Notes: generated by a model from the letters alone, not told the origin. DNA of 64,000 nucleotides from Allolobophora icterica (GCA_963556255.1 OY744607.1:53332170-53396169), one strand, 5' to 3'. Positions 49,000 to 61,175 are shown, counted from the stretch's first letter. A program made the numbers and translations.

Positions 49000-49400
49000 A
49001 GGGTTGAGGGGCAGGGAGCGGCGGGAGGGGAATTGGGAGAGATTGCGATGTGACGTAGGATGTTTCGGACCTGTCGGGGGGATGAGGACGAGGGGAGAGC
49101 TGGGGAAGGGAGCTTGGGTGGCATTAGGGAGAGATTGAGATGCGACGTAAGGTGGGGATTTTTCAGGCCTGGGTAGGGAGTTTGTGAAGGGGGATTTTCT
49201 GGAATGGGTATAGAGCTTGCGATGCGACGTAAGGTTGGGGATGTTTCAGGCCTGGGTGTGGCCGAGAGGGTAGGGAGTTTGGGAAGGGGAATTTTCTGGA
49301 ATGGGTAGAACTTGCGATGCGACGTAAGGTTGGTTATGTTTCAGGCGTGGGTAGGGAGTTTTAGAAGGGAATTTTCTGGAAGGGAAAGAGCTTGTCGTTG
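49000..49400. repeat. About 80-95-bp tandem repeat, 4-5 copies
   Basis: Each unit carries GATGCGACGTAAGGTTGGGG, TTTCAGGCCTGGGTAGGGAG and GGAATTTTCTGGAATGGGTA. Unit lengths vary between about 80 and 95 bp. Confidence 0.75.
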
Positions 49401-49779
49401 CTTTTAATTCGGGGTGAAGGGAGACGGAGCTGAACGGATGCACAGTTACGTTCAGAAAAGGCCCTATATAAATATCTGTATACAAGCGTACATGTGTATA
49501 GACATTGGCTCACTCTAGTTCACTGTAAGTTGTGATTACTCACTCACTCACTCATTCATTCACTCGCCATGCACTCACTGATTCGCTCGCCTCATAATTC
49601 GCTTGCTCGCTCAATCACTCTTTCTGGCCACTCGCTCGTCCTTGATGCACTAATTTATTTAATTCGCTCATTTTGTAGCTCATTCTCTCGCAATGCTCCG
49701 ATTAAAAGGCTTACTGATTCCATCACTCGCTCTCTCACAGCACACACGCTCACACGCACATGCGCTCGCTCACCCACGC

Positions 49780-50396
49780 ATGGGCGGCGATCTAGGGGGG
49801 TCAAGGGGGACAAGACCCCCCACCTTTAAGAGTGGGGGGTCACGCCATACATCGGACCCCCAAATTTGGAAGACACTTCAAAAAAGGGCAAGAAATGCAA
49901 TTGTGTGTAAGGGCGAAAATGAGTTTTGAGTGCCTTTTTGACCAGAAAAGTTGTTTTGAGCAGAAGTGTCCCCCCCCCAAATTTGAAGAAAAAGTGATGA
50001 AATGAAAAAGGCCCAAAAAGTTCTGTGGAGACGAATAGCTAACAAAAGTCGTGAGTAATTTTTTTGAAGGCATGGAGAAGTCACGAAAGTAGGTGGAGGA
50101 CTAAAAAAAAACTTTTTTCGAAGATGACATTGACATTTTTTGGGATTTTTCGAAGATGAGATCCTGGAAAAAGTCAACGGACGAAAAAATTTACCACTGG
50201 GAAAAATTTGTAAAAAGAGGCTAATGACTTTAAAAAAAAGGTCATCAAGTTTTTTCGGAGATGAAAGCGAAATTTTTTGGAGATGAAGTGGCAAAAAAAT
50301 TTTTTTGGGGACAAGATTTAAAAAAACGGTCGTCGACGAGATCGTGGCCGACTTTGTCCCCCCCCACCCCACCTCTCAGACAAGATCGCCGCCACT
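49780..50396 (+). mobile_element. MITE family with GGCGGCGATC ends, copy 3
   Basis: The ends TGGGCGGCGATCTAGGGGGG and ACAAGATCGCCGCCACTG are inverted, and CACCCACGCA flanks both sides (49769-49778 and 50399-50408), a probable target duplication. The interior phrases TTTTTTCGGAGATGA and GGGACAAGATTTAAAAAAAC are shared with copy 1. No transposase is present. Confidence 0.8.
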
Positions 50397-50399
50397 GCA

Positions 50400-50560
50400 C
50401 CCACGCACCCACTCATTCACTCATTCACTCATTTACTCACTCGATATCACTCATTCACCCACTCACTTATTCACTCACTACTTCACTTACTCAGTTCACT
50501 AAATCACCCATTTACGAACGTGCTCGTTCGCTCGTTCAGGTCATATTTCTCTTTTAAAGA
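50400..50560. repeat. (CATT/CACT)n low-complexity tract
   Basis: ACTCATTCACTCATTCACTC-type sequence, the same type as the left flank (49540-49700). The MITE at 49780 inserted into this tract. Confidence 0.75.
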
Positions 50561-50764
50561 TTCAGAGTTCCTACCACCAGCCCAAGGCTAACCAGATAAC
50601 GAACACCAAGACAATTCCCGTATATAAACACATGGGCTTCCGTATACGTGTAATTGTTTAAAATGCCGCTCGCCTCTGGCTAACGGTCGGCAATGTGTTG
50701 TTCATATATTTCTGTATAGAAGTTCATACGTGTATGTATTTTGCCAATTGCATGTATGGGATAC

Positions 50765-51077
<313 letters not shown>

Positions 51078-51092
<15 letters not shown>

Positions 51093-51540
51093 TATACATG
51101 TTCACAATTACATAATAAACGCTGTTTAGCATTCTCAACTGAGGTGCTCAGATTCTTTCAAATATTTCTTTCCTATCGCTTACACTACTGATTGGCTCTG
51201 GTGTGCCATCGGTTGATGCCTTGTACATTCCAAGTTGCTAATTGGAATTACTTTCGTTTTTCGTTGGCCTACAATTGTGCTGTGAAGTATTCCAAAAAAT
51301 CATTCAATTAGTACAAGAAGACTATAATATGTATATATACATATACATGCATGCATGCATACATACATACATACGTACATCCATACATGCACACCTGCAT
51401 ACATGCATATACATATTATACATTAAAAGTATTACATGTACAGTATTATAATAAATAAATAAATAAATAAATAAATATACATATATATATATATATAAAT
51501 TATATAGACTGTCTACTCTTGGAGAAGTTTAAAATAACGT
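51078..51540. other. AT-rich spacer with short microsatellites
   Basis: (TA)n near 51077-51097, (CATG/CATA)n at 51340-51410, (AAAT)n at 51450-51475. A repeat piece, GCTCTGGTGTGCCATCGGTTG, near 51195 belongs to the AGCGCC dispersed family. No gene. Confidence 0.5.
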
Positions 51541-51546
51541 TTGCTG

Positions 51547-51931
51547 TTAGCTGGCGGTCGGAGAGAGAGTTGCCCGAGAACGCTCGTTAGCGTCGCCGGC
51601 AGGCACCATGCTCCTCAGCTGGCCAGGTGCAGCAGCAGCAACAGGAGAAAGAGGAGGAGGAGGTAGAGGAGGAAGAGGAGAACAAGAAGCAGAAGAAGGA
51701 TGGCATCTGCTCTTCTGTGCCTCCTCTTGTACGGTGCCAACGAGCGATTCGGTGCCTCGGCTTGTGCCAAGTCTGATCGCAGATCGGCAGCAGCAGCAGG
51801 AACAGGAGCAGAAGCAGCAGCAGCAGAAGCCGGAGATGCCAGTGGACGAGACCGGTTGCTGAGGCAGGCGTGCTATAATAAGACGCCGACTGTACGGATG
51901 GATGGACGGATGCATGGATGGATGGAAGCAA
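51547..51931. other. CpG/CAG-rich block, possible exon, strand undecided
   Basis: Plus frame 51700-51945 begins MASALLCLLLYGANERFGAS, which resembles a signal peptide, and runs into Ala-rich CAG repeats. A minus frame (51547-51915) ends in NERSRATLSPTAS. Both rest mainly on composition, and CAG/GAG repeats open several frames. A real exon is possible, but neither strand is supported by a known family. Confidence 0.25.
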
Positions 51932-52296
51932 TGGCGGGCGTGTGAGTGAATGGAGGGAGGGAGGGAGGGAGGGAAAGAGGGAAGATTGCGTTGGACCTAT
52001 GCTGCTATGCGGGTGAAGAGCAGTAAGAGGAGGAGTGGAAAGAAGACGAAGGAGAAGAAGGAAGAGGAGGAGGTGATGGGGAGGAGGAGAATTAGCTAGT
52101 GTTCGTATCTTCGCAGGTATTCATGATACGCGTTAAAGGAATGGTGGGGTGGAAGAGATAGGCAGGCAGACCAGGAGAGAGGGATAGAGAGAAAGAGAAA
52201 GAGAGAAAGAGAGAGAGATGCAAAAAGTCGGCATACAGACAGACGTAAAACAGATAGACACAGAAAGACAACTAAACAAGTGGTAACACCTGGACT

Positions 52297-52355
<59 letters not shown>

Positions 52356-52450
52356 GGATAGAAACAAACAGCATATGGATATACAAACGAACAGACAACG
52401 TAGGGACACGTATTACATACAAATACTGAAGACAGAGAGATAGCAGACAG
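51932..52450. repeat. Purine-rich tracts and (CAGA)n microsatellite
   Basis: GAGGGAGGGAGG-type sequence (51950-52085), AGAGAGAAAGAGA (52180-52220) and a perfect (GACA)n run at 52303-52355. No gene. Confidence 0.85.
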
Positions 52451-52549
52451 CGAACTGATCTTCTGGATATTGACCTAATTACGGCTTGGTTTTGGTGCGC
52501 CATCGGCCGATACCTTTCGCATTAGACACCAGCGTTATGGAAGTAACGC
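52451..52549 (-). repeat. Dispersed AGCGCC/TGTCTAATGC repeat, copy 2 (inverted)
   Basis: CGAACTGATCTTCTGGATAT through TAATTACGGCTTGGTTTTGG to GCATTAGACACCAGCGTTAT is the reverse complement of the copies at 5097 and 54228. Confidence 0.7.
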
Positions 52550-52734
52550 ATTATAATGGCGGACAGACGGGCAGACAGTCAAACAGACAGACGGACAGAC
52601 GGACAGACAGACAGAACCAGTGATAGATAGAGCGACAGTCTTGGAGTTCCGACATGAGAAGGCACACTCGAAAACTCGTCGAGGGAGGAGGAGCAAGATA
52701 AGAGGCGGGGGAGGGATCAGATGATGGTCTAGCG

Positions 52735-53295
52735 CTAACTGCTACTAACACCATCGCCAACACCACCACCGCTACCACCACCTCCACCACCACCACCACA
52801 CGAGTTCCGTCGACCGAAAATCTCTCCAGCCAGCCGATGCCACTCCCCACGCAGCTCCTCGCCGCTCCACCGCCTGACACCATATCGCCGTTTCTCTCTC
52901 CCATCTATGGAAGCGCATCTCCTCTTTCCCGGAGGTTGGATGGGGTGGACGGCGACGCCCCAAACCGACCCAGGCACGACATTCATGTCGGCCCATCGCC
53001 GAACGAACCCGGGGTTGATTCCAGTCAAGGGAAACCAATATCGTGGTTTGCTTCGACGGGGGTGTTCGGCAAATACCACGCGGACGCTCCCAACCTGTAC
53101 CCCACCGGCGGAAGAGTCCATTTCCCCGGCGGGCAACATAAGAATAGAGCTTTGGGATATTTATTGCCAACGGCATATCGCCCTTCTAAGTATAGCGATC
53201 TCGTCTTGTCTTGGATTTCTCGCCAACTCTTGGACACCCGACCAAGGATTTTAGTCGACTTGCCAACGTATTGCCCAACTTGAAGAGCTGAAAAT
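52735..53295 (+). CDS. Possible first exon in a GC-rich block, ending ATG|GTAAGT
   Basis: A GC-rich, CpG-containing block. A plus frame of 148 codons (52837-53283) reads MPLPTQLLAAPPPDTISPFL and ends LVDLPTYCPT. Ten bases after its stop comes GAAAATG|GTAAGT, an ATG placed exactly at a strong splice donor. One reading is a 5' exon whose true start codon is that last ATG, with the 148-codon frame an upstream ORF. Competing minus frames are also open. No family was recognised. Confidence 0.3.
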
Positions 53296-53944
53296 GGTAA
53301 GTTGCCCGTGCGAGAGACTTGCCTCTTTTCTTCATTGCATTCTCTCTTTCAATTTTCATTTCAATTTTCTTATAATTTTAAAAATTGATTTGAAAATCGT
53401 ATGCGTGCGGACCCGGTTCCAGAGGCTGATCCACGTGATGAAAGTGATGCTTGTGCTCTTTTTTGGGATGCAGAGTGCGGACGTATACCTAGTAGCATCC
53501 AGGTGTGATAAAGGTTAACCAAACGCGGCGTTACCTGGATTAGTATGCTTTCTGGCGCAGTGGAAAGGTATCGACCTTTAATCGACAGGTTCTGATTCGA
53601 ATTCTGGTCATGGTTGAATGGCGAAAATTTATACGAATCCGCCTGCCTTTGTGTCCGTGCGTCTCTCTGTCTATGTATGTATATATGTTTGTATGTATGT
53701 ATGTATGTATGTATGTATGTATGCACGTCCGTCTGTCTACTTGTATGTCTTTACGAGACGACCGCATGCATGGCAGCAGTTTACTGTGTGTATGTCTCTG
53801 TCTGTCTGTCTGTCTGTCTGTTTGTATCGACTCCTTCGTATCTTTACCTTCCATTCACCTCCTTTACCTTCGCTTACCTTCCCACCTAACCCTCGGTCGG
53901 CAAATAGTACGCAGAGATAGATTCTCATTATTAGTTATAATTGG
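53296..53944. other. Putative intron or intergenic stretch with (TATG)n
   Basis: (TGTA)n at 53675-53725, CTGT tetramers at 53800-53822. TTTTTTGGGATGCAG near 53460-53474 is a possible splice acceptor, but what follows has no recognised coding content. Confidence 0.4.
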
Positions 53945-54227
53945 GGTCCTCGATACTATAGTGGTTAGCATGCTGGACTGTCAATCCAGAAGCCGTGGGT
54001 TCAAATCCCCACCAGGGCAGAAATTTGGTTCGAGATTTCTGCTCCATCTGCACCCCTAGCCAACTCAGCTACAATAAGTACACTGACCGCACACTGTCGG
54101 AGGGAAAATGAGACGGCGAGGGAGAGGACTGGCCACTCGTCCTCATATGCCAAGGCTGCGAAAATGTAAGTTGCTAACAATTCATACCCATGCTACCTCA
54201 GGGGCTGTTCTTCTTCTTAGTTATAGT
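53945..54227 (+). mobile_element. tRNA-Asp-headed SINE, plus strand
   Basis: CCTCGATACTATAGTGGTTA (A-box) and GTGGGTTCAAATCCCCAC (a paired T-arm with B-box) frame an anticodon arm TGGA-CTGTCAA-TCCA, i.e. a GTC (Asp) anticodon. The tRNA-unrelated body follows: GCAGAAATTTGGTTCGAGAT, GAAAATGAGACGGCGAGGGA, CATATGCCAAGGCTGCGAAA, ending GGGGCTGTTCTTCTTCTTAG. This is the best-preserved head of the family seen at 12455 and 43360. Confidence 0.8.
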
Positions 54228-54335
54228 CATTTATTAGTAGCATCTGTAGTGTCCGTGTCTAATGCACAAGGCATCAGCCGATGACGCACCAAAGCCAAGA
54301 CGTAATCAGGTTCATACCAAGAAGATTAATTCGTC
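54228..54335 (+). repeat. Dispersed AGTGTCCGTGTCTAATGC repeat, copy 3
   Basis: GTGTCTAATGCACAAGGCAT, GATGACGCACCAAAGCCAAG and ACGTAATCAGGTTCATACCA match the family at 5097 and 52451. It follows the SINE directly. Confidence 0.7.
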
Positions 54336-54449
54336 CTGCAGTGTTCTTCGAGCGAATGCTTGTCAGTGAGGCGTGACCGTGACGCAACACATTATACAGT
54401 ACACTTCTGTGCAATACACCTGGTATGGAATTGATTGAATAAACAACTA

Positions 54450-55420
54450 CCTTACCTTTACCAAACCAGACATAACTTACTATACCTTACCTTAACCTTG
54501 TAGTGATGACCTGGTCCCACACAGACCTTTCTTACTATATATAAATAAGACTGTGTAATGCTGTCTTATTATCTCTCTCATGTCAACAAACTGACCTTGA
54601 GGGCTTAGGATTGATTTACAAGAGGATCGCGGTATAGGAACCAATACCAAATTCCCTTAATCGGGAAGTGTCACAAATTACCACCAGGACCTTATCTTAC
54701 CTTAAATTACCTTGTCTTCTATTGCACTCTCTTACCTTAATTTACCTTATCTTGTTTGATACTACCGTATACCATAAATATTTTGCCTTCCTTTTTGACA
54801 AGACTTTACCTTATTTTCTTTATATGATTTTGCCTTAATTTATCTTCTCTTTTCCGACCTTACCTTACGAGCAGTAGTACAGATGGGCGCCTTGCATGGC
54901 TGCCATACAGTTAAATTCGACTCCCGTATAACTTGTCATCGTCTGTTACTGCTATGTCATGTAATCTTACTGTGTACTTGTCAGTTTGAATTAATATACG
55001 TATATATTATAATATGTTATTATTATTATCTTACCTTCTCTTTTCTGATCTTACCATACCTTCTCTTTTCTGACCTTAACTTGCCTTCTCTTCTCTGACC
55101 TTACCTTACCTTCTCTTTTCTGACCTTCCCTTCTCTCTTCTGACCTTACCTCCTCTTCTCTGACCTTCCCTTCTTTTTCTGACCTTACATTCTCTCTTCT
55201 GAACTTACCTTCTCTTTTCTGACCTTACCTCCTCTTTTTTCCGACCTTATCTTACCTTCTATTTTCTGACCTTACCGTATATCTTCTGTTCTCTGACCTT
55301 GCCTTCCCTTTTATGACCTTACCTTGCCTTTCTGACCTTACCTTACCTTCTCTTTACTGACCTTACCTTCTCCTTTCTGACCTTACATTACCTTACCTTA
55401 ACTTATACATTCTCTTGTAA
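54450..55420. repeat. Degenerate about 20-bp minisatellite (TTACCTTCTCTTTTCTGACC)
   Basis: Irregular units between 55030 and 55400, with looser CCTTACCTTA phrases from 54450. The same CTTACC theme returns at 62900-64000. Confidence 0.8.
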
Positions 55421-55705
55421 GATCTTTACCTTCCATTACACTTATTAACTTACATTTACAATCTGATCAGTTACATTACAGTGATACAAGTTCTTACAAT
55501 ATGCTTACAATGGTTATTACAAGTAACATATTCTGTAACTCTGCGTTTCAATGTTACGTAACATAGGGAGGCCTGCGTGTAATGTTATTGAGTATGGAAT
55601 ACCTGTTATTTTCTTTTTGCTCTGTACACGTTATATTGTTAATAGTTTCTGTTTACTGTTTATGTAAGTAGCTATAGTGACTCTTAAAGCCGCCTGTATA
55701 GTAAA
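55421..55705. other. AT-rich spacer, no gene
   Basis: No supported frame; short TTACAnT phrases near 55440-55560. Confidence 0.4.
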
Positions 55706-55848
55706 TACTGTAATGCGGGTTACCCAGGCATAGCGGGACTTGACCCTTTTTGGTGATCTGTTGAGTATTGACACGAACTGTAAACAAAAAACTGAAATGT
55801 TTTGTTTCTGGTCTCATGTACAGTTTGTTTGTGTCTCAATAAATGGCG

Positions 55849-55879
<31 letters not shown>

Positions 55880-55885
55880 AATGAA
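55706..55885 (+). mobile_element. LINE 3' end with (TTGA)n tail, copy 2
   Basis: Bounded by GCATAGCGGGACTTGACCCT and CTCAATAAATGGCGTTGATTGATTG. It shares its opening and tail with the element ending at 11560. Confidence 0.55.
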
Positions 55886-56389
55886 TGTAAAGGCCAGTTA
55901 CAAGAAATCGGTGGCTAGAATCAGAGACATTGTAATGTAAAGAATTTATGTAGCGCCAAGTACAGAGGTTGATTGGCTGATTGCGGTTCTTACGTAGATT
56001 GATTGAACTGACTGTAAAAATTTCAAACGTTGCTTACTGTTGTCTACGGTTGTCTACTTTCTTATACCTGGCGCTATACAAGTTCTAAGACTAGATTGCG
56101 TTCTGTTTTTCTCGACTGTTGCCTTCTGTTGTCTGTTGTCGCTTGCGGTTGCTCGTAAACTGTTACCTTCTATACTGTTGTCTCATAAACTGTTGTCTCA
56201 TAAACTGTTGTATCATAAACTGTTGCCTTGTATATAGTTGTCCTTTTCATGGTGGACTGTATTTTTGCTTACATGCATCTGTCTGTCTACCTTGTATACT
56301 GTATACTGAATGTCTGCCTGACTGTCTGTCTGACTGTCTACCTGCCTATATGTCTGTCTGTAAATGCATGCATTTGCAATGCGCATGCA

Positions 56390-56570
56390 TGAATGTATGT
56401 GTATGTATGCATGTGTCTATGTATGTACGTGTGTGTATGTATATATGTATGTGTATATGTATATATTTATATGTATGTATGTGTGTGTGCATGTATGTAT
56501 GTATGTATGTATGTATATATGTATGTATGTGTGCATGTATATATATATATATATGTATGTATGATCGCTG
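56390..56570. repeat. (TATG)n microsatellite
   Basis: Imperfect ATGTATGTATGT run with (TA)n near 56537-56552. Confidence 0.9.
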
Positions 56571-56573
56571 CCT

Positions 56574-56750
56574 TGGTCTTTCGCTGTCTTCTAGGCTGCG
56601 CTCCATCTTACCTTCGTGACCTTTGCCGCCTGGTGTCCGACGTCGTAGTGCGTCGGGCACTTCGCTCCTCGACCAGAGGGAACTCTTGGTCCCATGTGCT
56701 CGGTATCTTGACGGGGCGCTATATAAATTTTCAGAATGAATGAATGAATA
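56574..56750 (+). pseudogene. LINE reverse transcriptase tail fragment
   Basis: The plus frame reads CAPSYLRDLCRLVSDVVVRR and ALRSSTRG, the conserved phrase near the end of CR1/L2-type polyproteins (PxYLxDLCxP...RxLRSS). It is followed by GGGGCGCTATATAAATTTTC and (AATG)n. Confidence 0.65.
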
Positions 56751-57144
56751 TGTATGTATGCATATATGCACATGTATATATGTCTGTATGTTTGTGCTTG
56801 TATGTAGGTATGTATGTGTGTATGTATGTATTTATATATGCATGCACCACATCAAGACATTTATATAGAGCCCTTTCCTGTATACTAACAAATGCGCTGC
56901 ACACGTGACTCTAACTGATTTCAGACAAATGTGCCTTATCGCTGTTGCATTGCATACTGTTTTCTTGCATGCTGCATGCTGTTCTATTGTTATCTCCCAT
57001 ACTGTATCTAGTATGGCAATTCTGCTGTAGAGGATCCTTCTTCATGTCTCTCTTTTATCTTCTCTATTTTTATCCTGTATCGTGTCTACATATATATACA
57101 TACATGCATACATATACATGCATGCATATATATTCAACATATTC

Positions 57145-57182
<38 letters not shown>

Positions 57183-57230
57183 TAGGCTTGAATATTTCAA
57201 GTGGCAGAATGTAACCAGCGTTGTGGGTTT
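56751..57230. other. Spacer with (TATG)n, a repeat end and (TA)n
   Basis: ACATTTATATAGAGCCCTTT at about 56859 is a member of the common repeat-end family. (TA)n lies at 57149-57178. No gene. Confidence 0.5.
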
Positions 57231-57404
57231 GCCTAGAAGACTGAAGGTGTGTTTCGTCAAAGAATCTTTCCACGACCCCCGACCCACCTCCCCTTCCCTC
57301 CTCTCGCCCACCTCCCCCACCTCGCCCACTCCGCGATCCACGGTCCAGACAGGTGCTTGCATGAAGATGTACGGTCTGCGCCGAACACGATAGGCCGTGG
57401 AATG

Positions 57405-57522
57405 CTAACCGTTGGTATATGGACGCGCAGACGTTGACAGGCGGTTGCTGCTCAGCCGTGCCGGTCTCGGCGTCAGAGTTGCGTTCTTAGATTTCCATCC
57501 AGACGTCCGCGCAACGAACTGC
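57405..57522 (-). CDS. Possible terminal exon (minus strand)
   Basis: After a pyrimidine-rich TCTCCTTTCTAG the minus strand gives a 38-codon frame, QFVARTSGWKSKNATLTPRP and so on, to a stop at 57405, in a locally GC-rich stretch. No family was recognised and no partner exon found, so it may be chance. Confidence 0.2.
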
Positions 57523-57539
57523 CTAGAAAGGAGAGTGGG

Positions 57540-57780
57540 AGATGGACACGGACAAGAACAGGTAGAGACAGACAGAGACAGAGAGACATACAGAGAGGGA
57601 AATACAAAGGCAAGAAGGACAGCCATTAATTTGACTAGCAGGCAGACAATCAGACAGACACATGCATGCAGGCGATGACAAACGCACAACGAAAGGGACA
57701 AAGACAGAGACGGACAAACACACGGACATACAGAGACATAGAGAGAACCGCCGAGACAAATAACTTGCGTCAGAGAGGAA
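57540..57780. repeat. (GACA)n / (GAGACA)n purine-rich tract
   Basis: AGAGACAGACAGAGACAGAG-type sequence with interruptions. No gene. Confidence 0.8.
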
Positions 57781-57974
57781 TCCTGGGGAGTGGCGTGGCT
57801 GACAGCTGGAAGAAGGCAGCAGGATTTAGGAGGGGTGAACCGCTGGTACTCGACCTCCCACGTTTGTCCAACTTGGTCTTCAGTGTGTGTAATCATTGTA
57901 GTGTAATCGTACATATAAATAATGATGTTGCGCCAGAAGAAATGGGGAGTTTAGATTAGATTGATCCAGCTTGC

Positions 57975-58895
57975 AATGGATCCGATTGGTTTGGATTGTG
58001 TTGGATAGGACTAGGTTAGACAGAATAGGTATTTGACTGTGATGGATAGGAGTAGGTTAGACAGGATAGGATTGGATTGTGTTGGATATAGGAGTAGGTT
58101 AGACAGGATAGGATTGAATTGTTTTGGATAGGAGTAGGTTAGACAGGATAGGATTGGATTGTGTTGGATATAAGAGTAGGTTAGACAGGATAGGATTGAA
58201 TTGTTTTGGATAGGAGTAGGCTAGACAGGATAGGATTGAATTGTGTTGGATATAGGAGTAGGTTAGACAGGATAGGATTGAATTGTTTTGGATAGGAGTA
58301 GGCTAGACAGGATAGGATTGAATTGTTTTGGATAGGAGTAGGCTAGACAGGATAGGATTGAATTGTGTTGGATATAGGAGTAGGTTAGACAGGATAGGAT
58401 TGAATTGTTTTGGATAGGAGTAGGTTAGACAGGATAGGATTGGATTGTGTTGGATATAAGAGTAGGTTAGACAGGATAGGATTGAATTGTTTTGGATAGG
58501 AGTAGGCTAGACAGGATAGGATTGAATTGTGTTGGATATAGGAGTAGGTTAGACAGGATAGGATTGAATTGTTTTGGATAGGAGTAGGCTAGACAGGATA
58601 GGATTGAATTGTTTTGGATAGGAGTAGGCTAGACAGGATAGGATTGAATTGTGTTGGATATGAGTAGGTTAGACAGGATAGGATTGGACTGTGTTGGATA
58701 TGAGTAGGTTAGACAGGATAGGATTGGATTGTGTTGGATATAGGAGTAGGTTAGACAGGATAGGATTGAATTGTTTTGGATAGGAGTAGGCTAGACAGGA
58801 TAGGATTGAATTGTGTTGGATAGGTGTAGGCTAGACAGGATAGGATTGAATTGTGTTGGATAGGAGTAGGTTAGACAGGATAGGATTGGATTTGT
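57975..58895. repeat. 40-bp minisatellite, about 23 copies
   Basis: The unit starts GGATAGGATTGAATTGTTTT, continuing GGATAGGAGTAGGCTAGACA, with a GTTGGATATAGGAG variant alternating in blocks. Blocks of two or three variant units repeat as groups, a higher-order pattern. Confidence 0.9.
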
Positions 58896-58904
58896 TGGTT
58901 TGTA

Positions 58905-59115
58905 TTGTATTGTTTTGTATCTAAACATTTATAAAGCGCCTCTCACAGTGTTCGCTAATCAGAGGCGATCCCTGTGCGAAAGACTCAGTGAATAGAAAGT
59001 GGGTTTAAGACAGCTGAAGGAGGCAATTGAACCACCAGCTAATAAAGAGGCACGTGTCAATGGAGGGAATTGATTCCATAGAGCAGGACCAATGCAAGAA
59101 AAGGCTCGACTTTTG
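58905..59115 (+). mobile_element. Short interspersed repeat inserted in the 40-bp array
   Basis: GTATCTAAACATTTATAAAG, CGCCTCTCACAGTGTTCGCTAATCAGAGGCG and about 130 further bases interrupt the array, which resumes with TTTTGGATAGGAGTAGGC. The same head occurs at 60700-60757. Confidence 0.65.
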
Positions 59116-60060
59116 GATAGGAGTAGGCTAGAATTGGATGGTGTTGAATAGGAGTGTGTTGTACAGGATAGGATTTATTATGGGACCGTGTTGGGGTAAG
59201 TTAAACAAGATTGAATTGTGTTGGATAGGGGTAGGTTAGACAAGATTGGATTGTGTTGGTTAGGGGCAGTTTAGACAAGGTAGGAATCGTGGGAACCTAT
59301 TCGTCTGGGTAAGGAATAGGTTCGACAGTTTAGGATTGGATTATGTGAATAGGGGTAGGCTAGACAGGATTGGATTGAATTGTGTTGGATAGGAGTAGGT
59401 TAGGCAGGATAGGATTGTGTGGGATCAGCCTGTCAGTCACTCAGCCAGTCACTCAGCCTTCCTGTCAATCAGTGACTGAGAGGCTGTGTGTTGGATACGA
59501 GTAGGTTAGAGAGGATAGGATTGGGTTGGATTGTGTGGAATAGAAGTGGGTTTTATAGGATAGGAATGGACTTTGTTGGATGGAAGTAAGTTAGACAGGA
59601 TTGGGTTGGATTGTACTGGAGAGGAGTAGTTTGAAAGGAAAGGAATGGATTGTGTTGGATTGAAGTAAGTTAGACAGGATTGGGTTGGATTGTACTGGAG
59701 AGGAGTGAGTTTGACAGGAAAGGAATGGATTGTGTTGGATTGAAGTAAGTTAGACAGGATTGGGTTGGATTGTACTGGAGAGGAGTAGTTTGACAGGAGA
59801 GGAATGGATTGTGTTTGATTGAAGTAAGTTAGACAGGATTGGGTTGGATTGTACTGGAGAGGAGTGAATTTGACAGGAAAGGAATGGATTGTGTTGGATT
59901 GAAGTACGTTAGACAGGATTGGGTTGGATTGTACTGGAGAGGAGTGAGTTTGACAGGATAGGAATGGATTGTGTTGGATAGGTGTAGGTTAGGGTTGGAT
60001 TGGATTGTGTGGGATAGAAGTGGGTTAGACAGGATAGGAATGGACTGTGTTGGATAGGAG
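59116..60060. repeat. Related array with about 80-bp higher-order units
   Basis: Diverged GGATAGGAGTAGGTTAGACA units. Between 59590 and 59960 a longer unit (GGATTGGGTTGGATTGTACTGGAGAGG...GAAGTAAGTTAGACA, about 80 bp) repeats four to five times. Confidence 0.8.
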
Positions 60061-60370
60061 ACTGACTGAATGACAGGCTGACTCATAGCTGGCTGGCTGA
60101 CTGACTGACAGGCTGATGGGTGGCTGACTGACTGAATGACAGGCTGAATGGCTGACTGCCTGACAGACTGAAGGATAACGAGTAAGTCATCCTTCAGTCT
60201 GTCAGTCAGTCAGCCATTCAGCCTGTCTGACTGACTGGTCGACTGGCTGACTGACAGGCTTATGGCTGGCTGGCTGACTGACTGACAGGCTGATGGCTGG
60301 CTGACTGTCTGAATGACCTAATTGAATGACAGGCTGAATGACTGGCTGACTGACTGACTGACATACAGAC
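60061..60370. repeat. (CTGA)n-type repeat with CTGACAGGCTGA phrases
   Basis: GGCTGACTGACTGACAGGCTGATGG units occur in both orientations: CCTTCAGTCTGTCAGTCAGTCAGCC at 60189 inverts the preceding stretch, so a foldback is possible. Confidence 0.8.
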
Positions 60371-60663
60371 TGGCTGTCTGCCTTACTATTCCTCTTTTTT
60401 GCTACACATTCCTCTTCCCTCTCCCATTCCTCGGAATTCCTCTCTCCCTTTGAAATACGTTCTTCTTTTTTTGCCGACCGACGCCAATCAATATTCCGAA
60501 AAAAATCGAGAATATCAATCAAACACCGAAAAATTCTGACATTTTGACATATAAACAGAAAAACAGGCGGGCAGAGACAGACAGAGACAGGCAGGCAGAC
60601 AAACAATTGTAAGCAGTAGTAAAATGAACAGGGCGAAAGCAATATCTTCGAAAAGTACATCTG

Positions 60664-60699
<36 letters not shown>

Positions 60700-60758
60700 A
60701 TTGTATTGTATCTGAACATTTATAAAGCGCCTCTCACAGTGTTCGCTAATCAGAGGCA
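60371..60758. other. Spacer with (TA)n and a repeat head
   Basis: (TA)n at 60668-60696, then TTGTATTGTATTGTATCTGAACATTTATAAAGCGCC, the same head as at 58910. No gene. Confidence 0.5.
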
Positions 60759-61021
60759 CAGCGATTTTCGGACGGTGGTATGCGTACCACTATTGTACCA
60801 ATAGGTGCCGCTCAGTAGTAGGCGAAAAAATTTTTTATACGAGTTTATGTCCATCTTTCTTTGATTAGCTGAAGATTATTAAAGTCACTGTTCTACGTCC
60901 ACCATGCCCTTCTCTTCTTTAAATTTTCTGAGTTTATGCCCATCTGTGCTTGTCGAAACAAGCCAGAGGCTCACAAAAACACTTTCTAAAAGTGATTTTA
61001 TTTTCCCTTTTTGCAATCTTG

Positions 61022-61175
61022 TTGTCAAGACCTTGAACCTCAAGACCAAGACCAAGACTTTGAACCTCAAGACCAAGACTAAGACCAAGACCTTGAACCT
61101 CAAGACCAAGACCAAGACCAAGACCTTGAACCTCAAGACCAAGACCAAGACCAAGACTTTGAAACTCAAGACCAA
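61022..61175. repeat. (AAGACC)n tract A
   Basis: AAGACCAAGACCAAGACTTT with TGAACCTC interruptions every 20-40 bp. Confidence 0.85.

Noticed and set aside
53370..53920. YVCMYVCMY and IHTYIHTY frames
   Set aside because: They read the (TATG)n and CTGT microsatellites.
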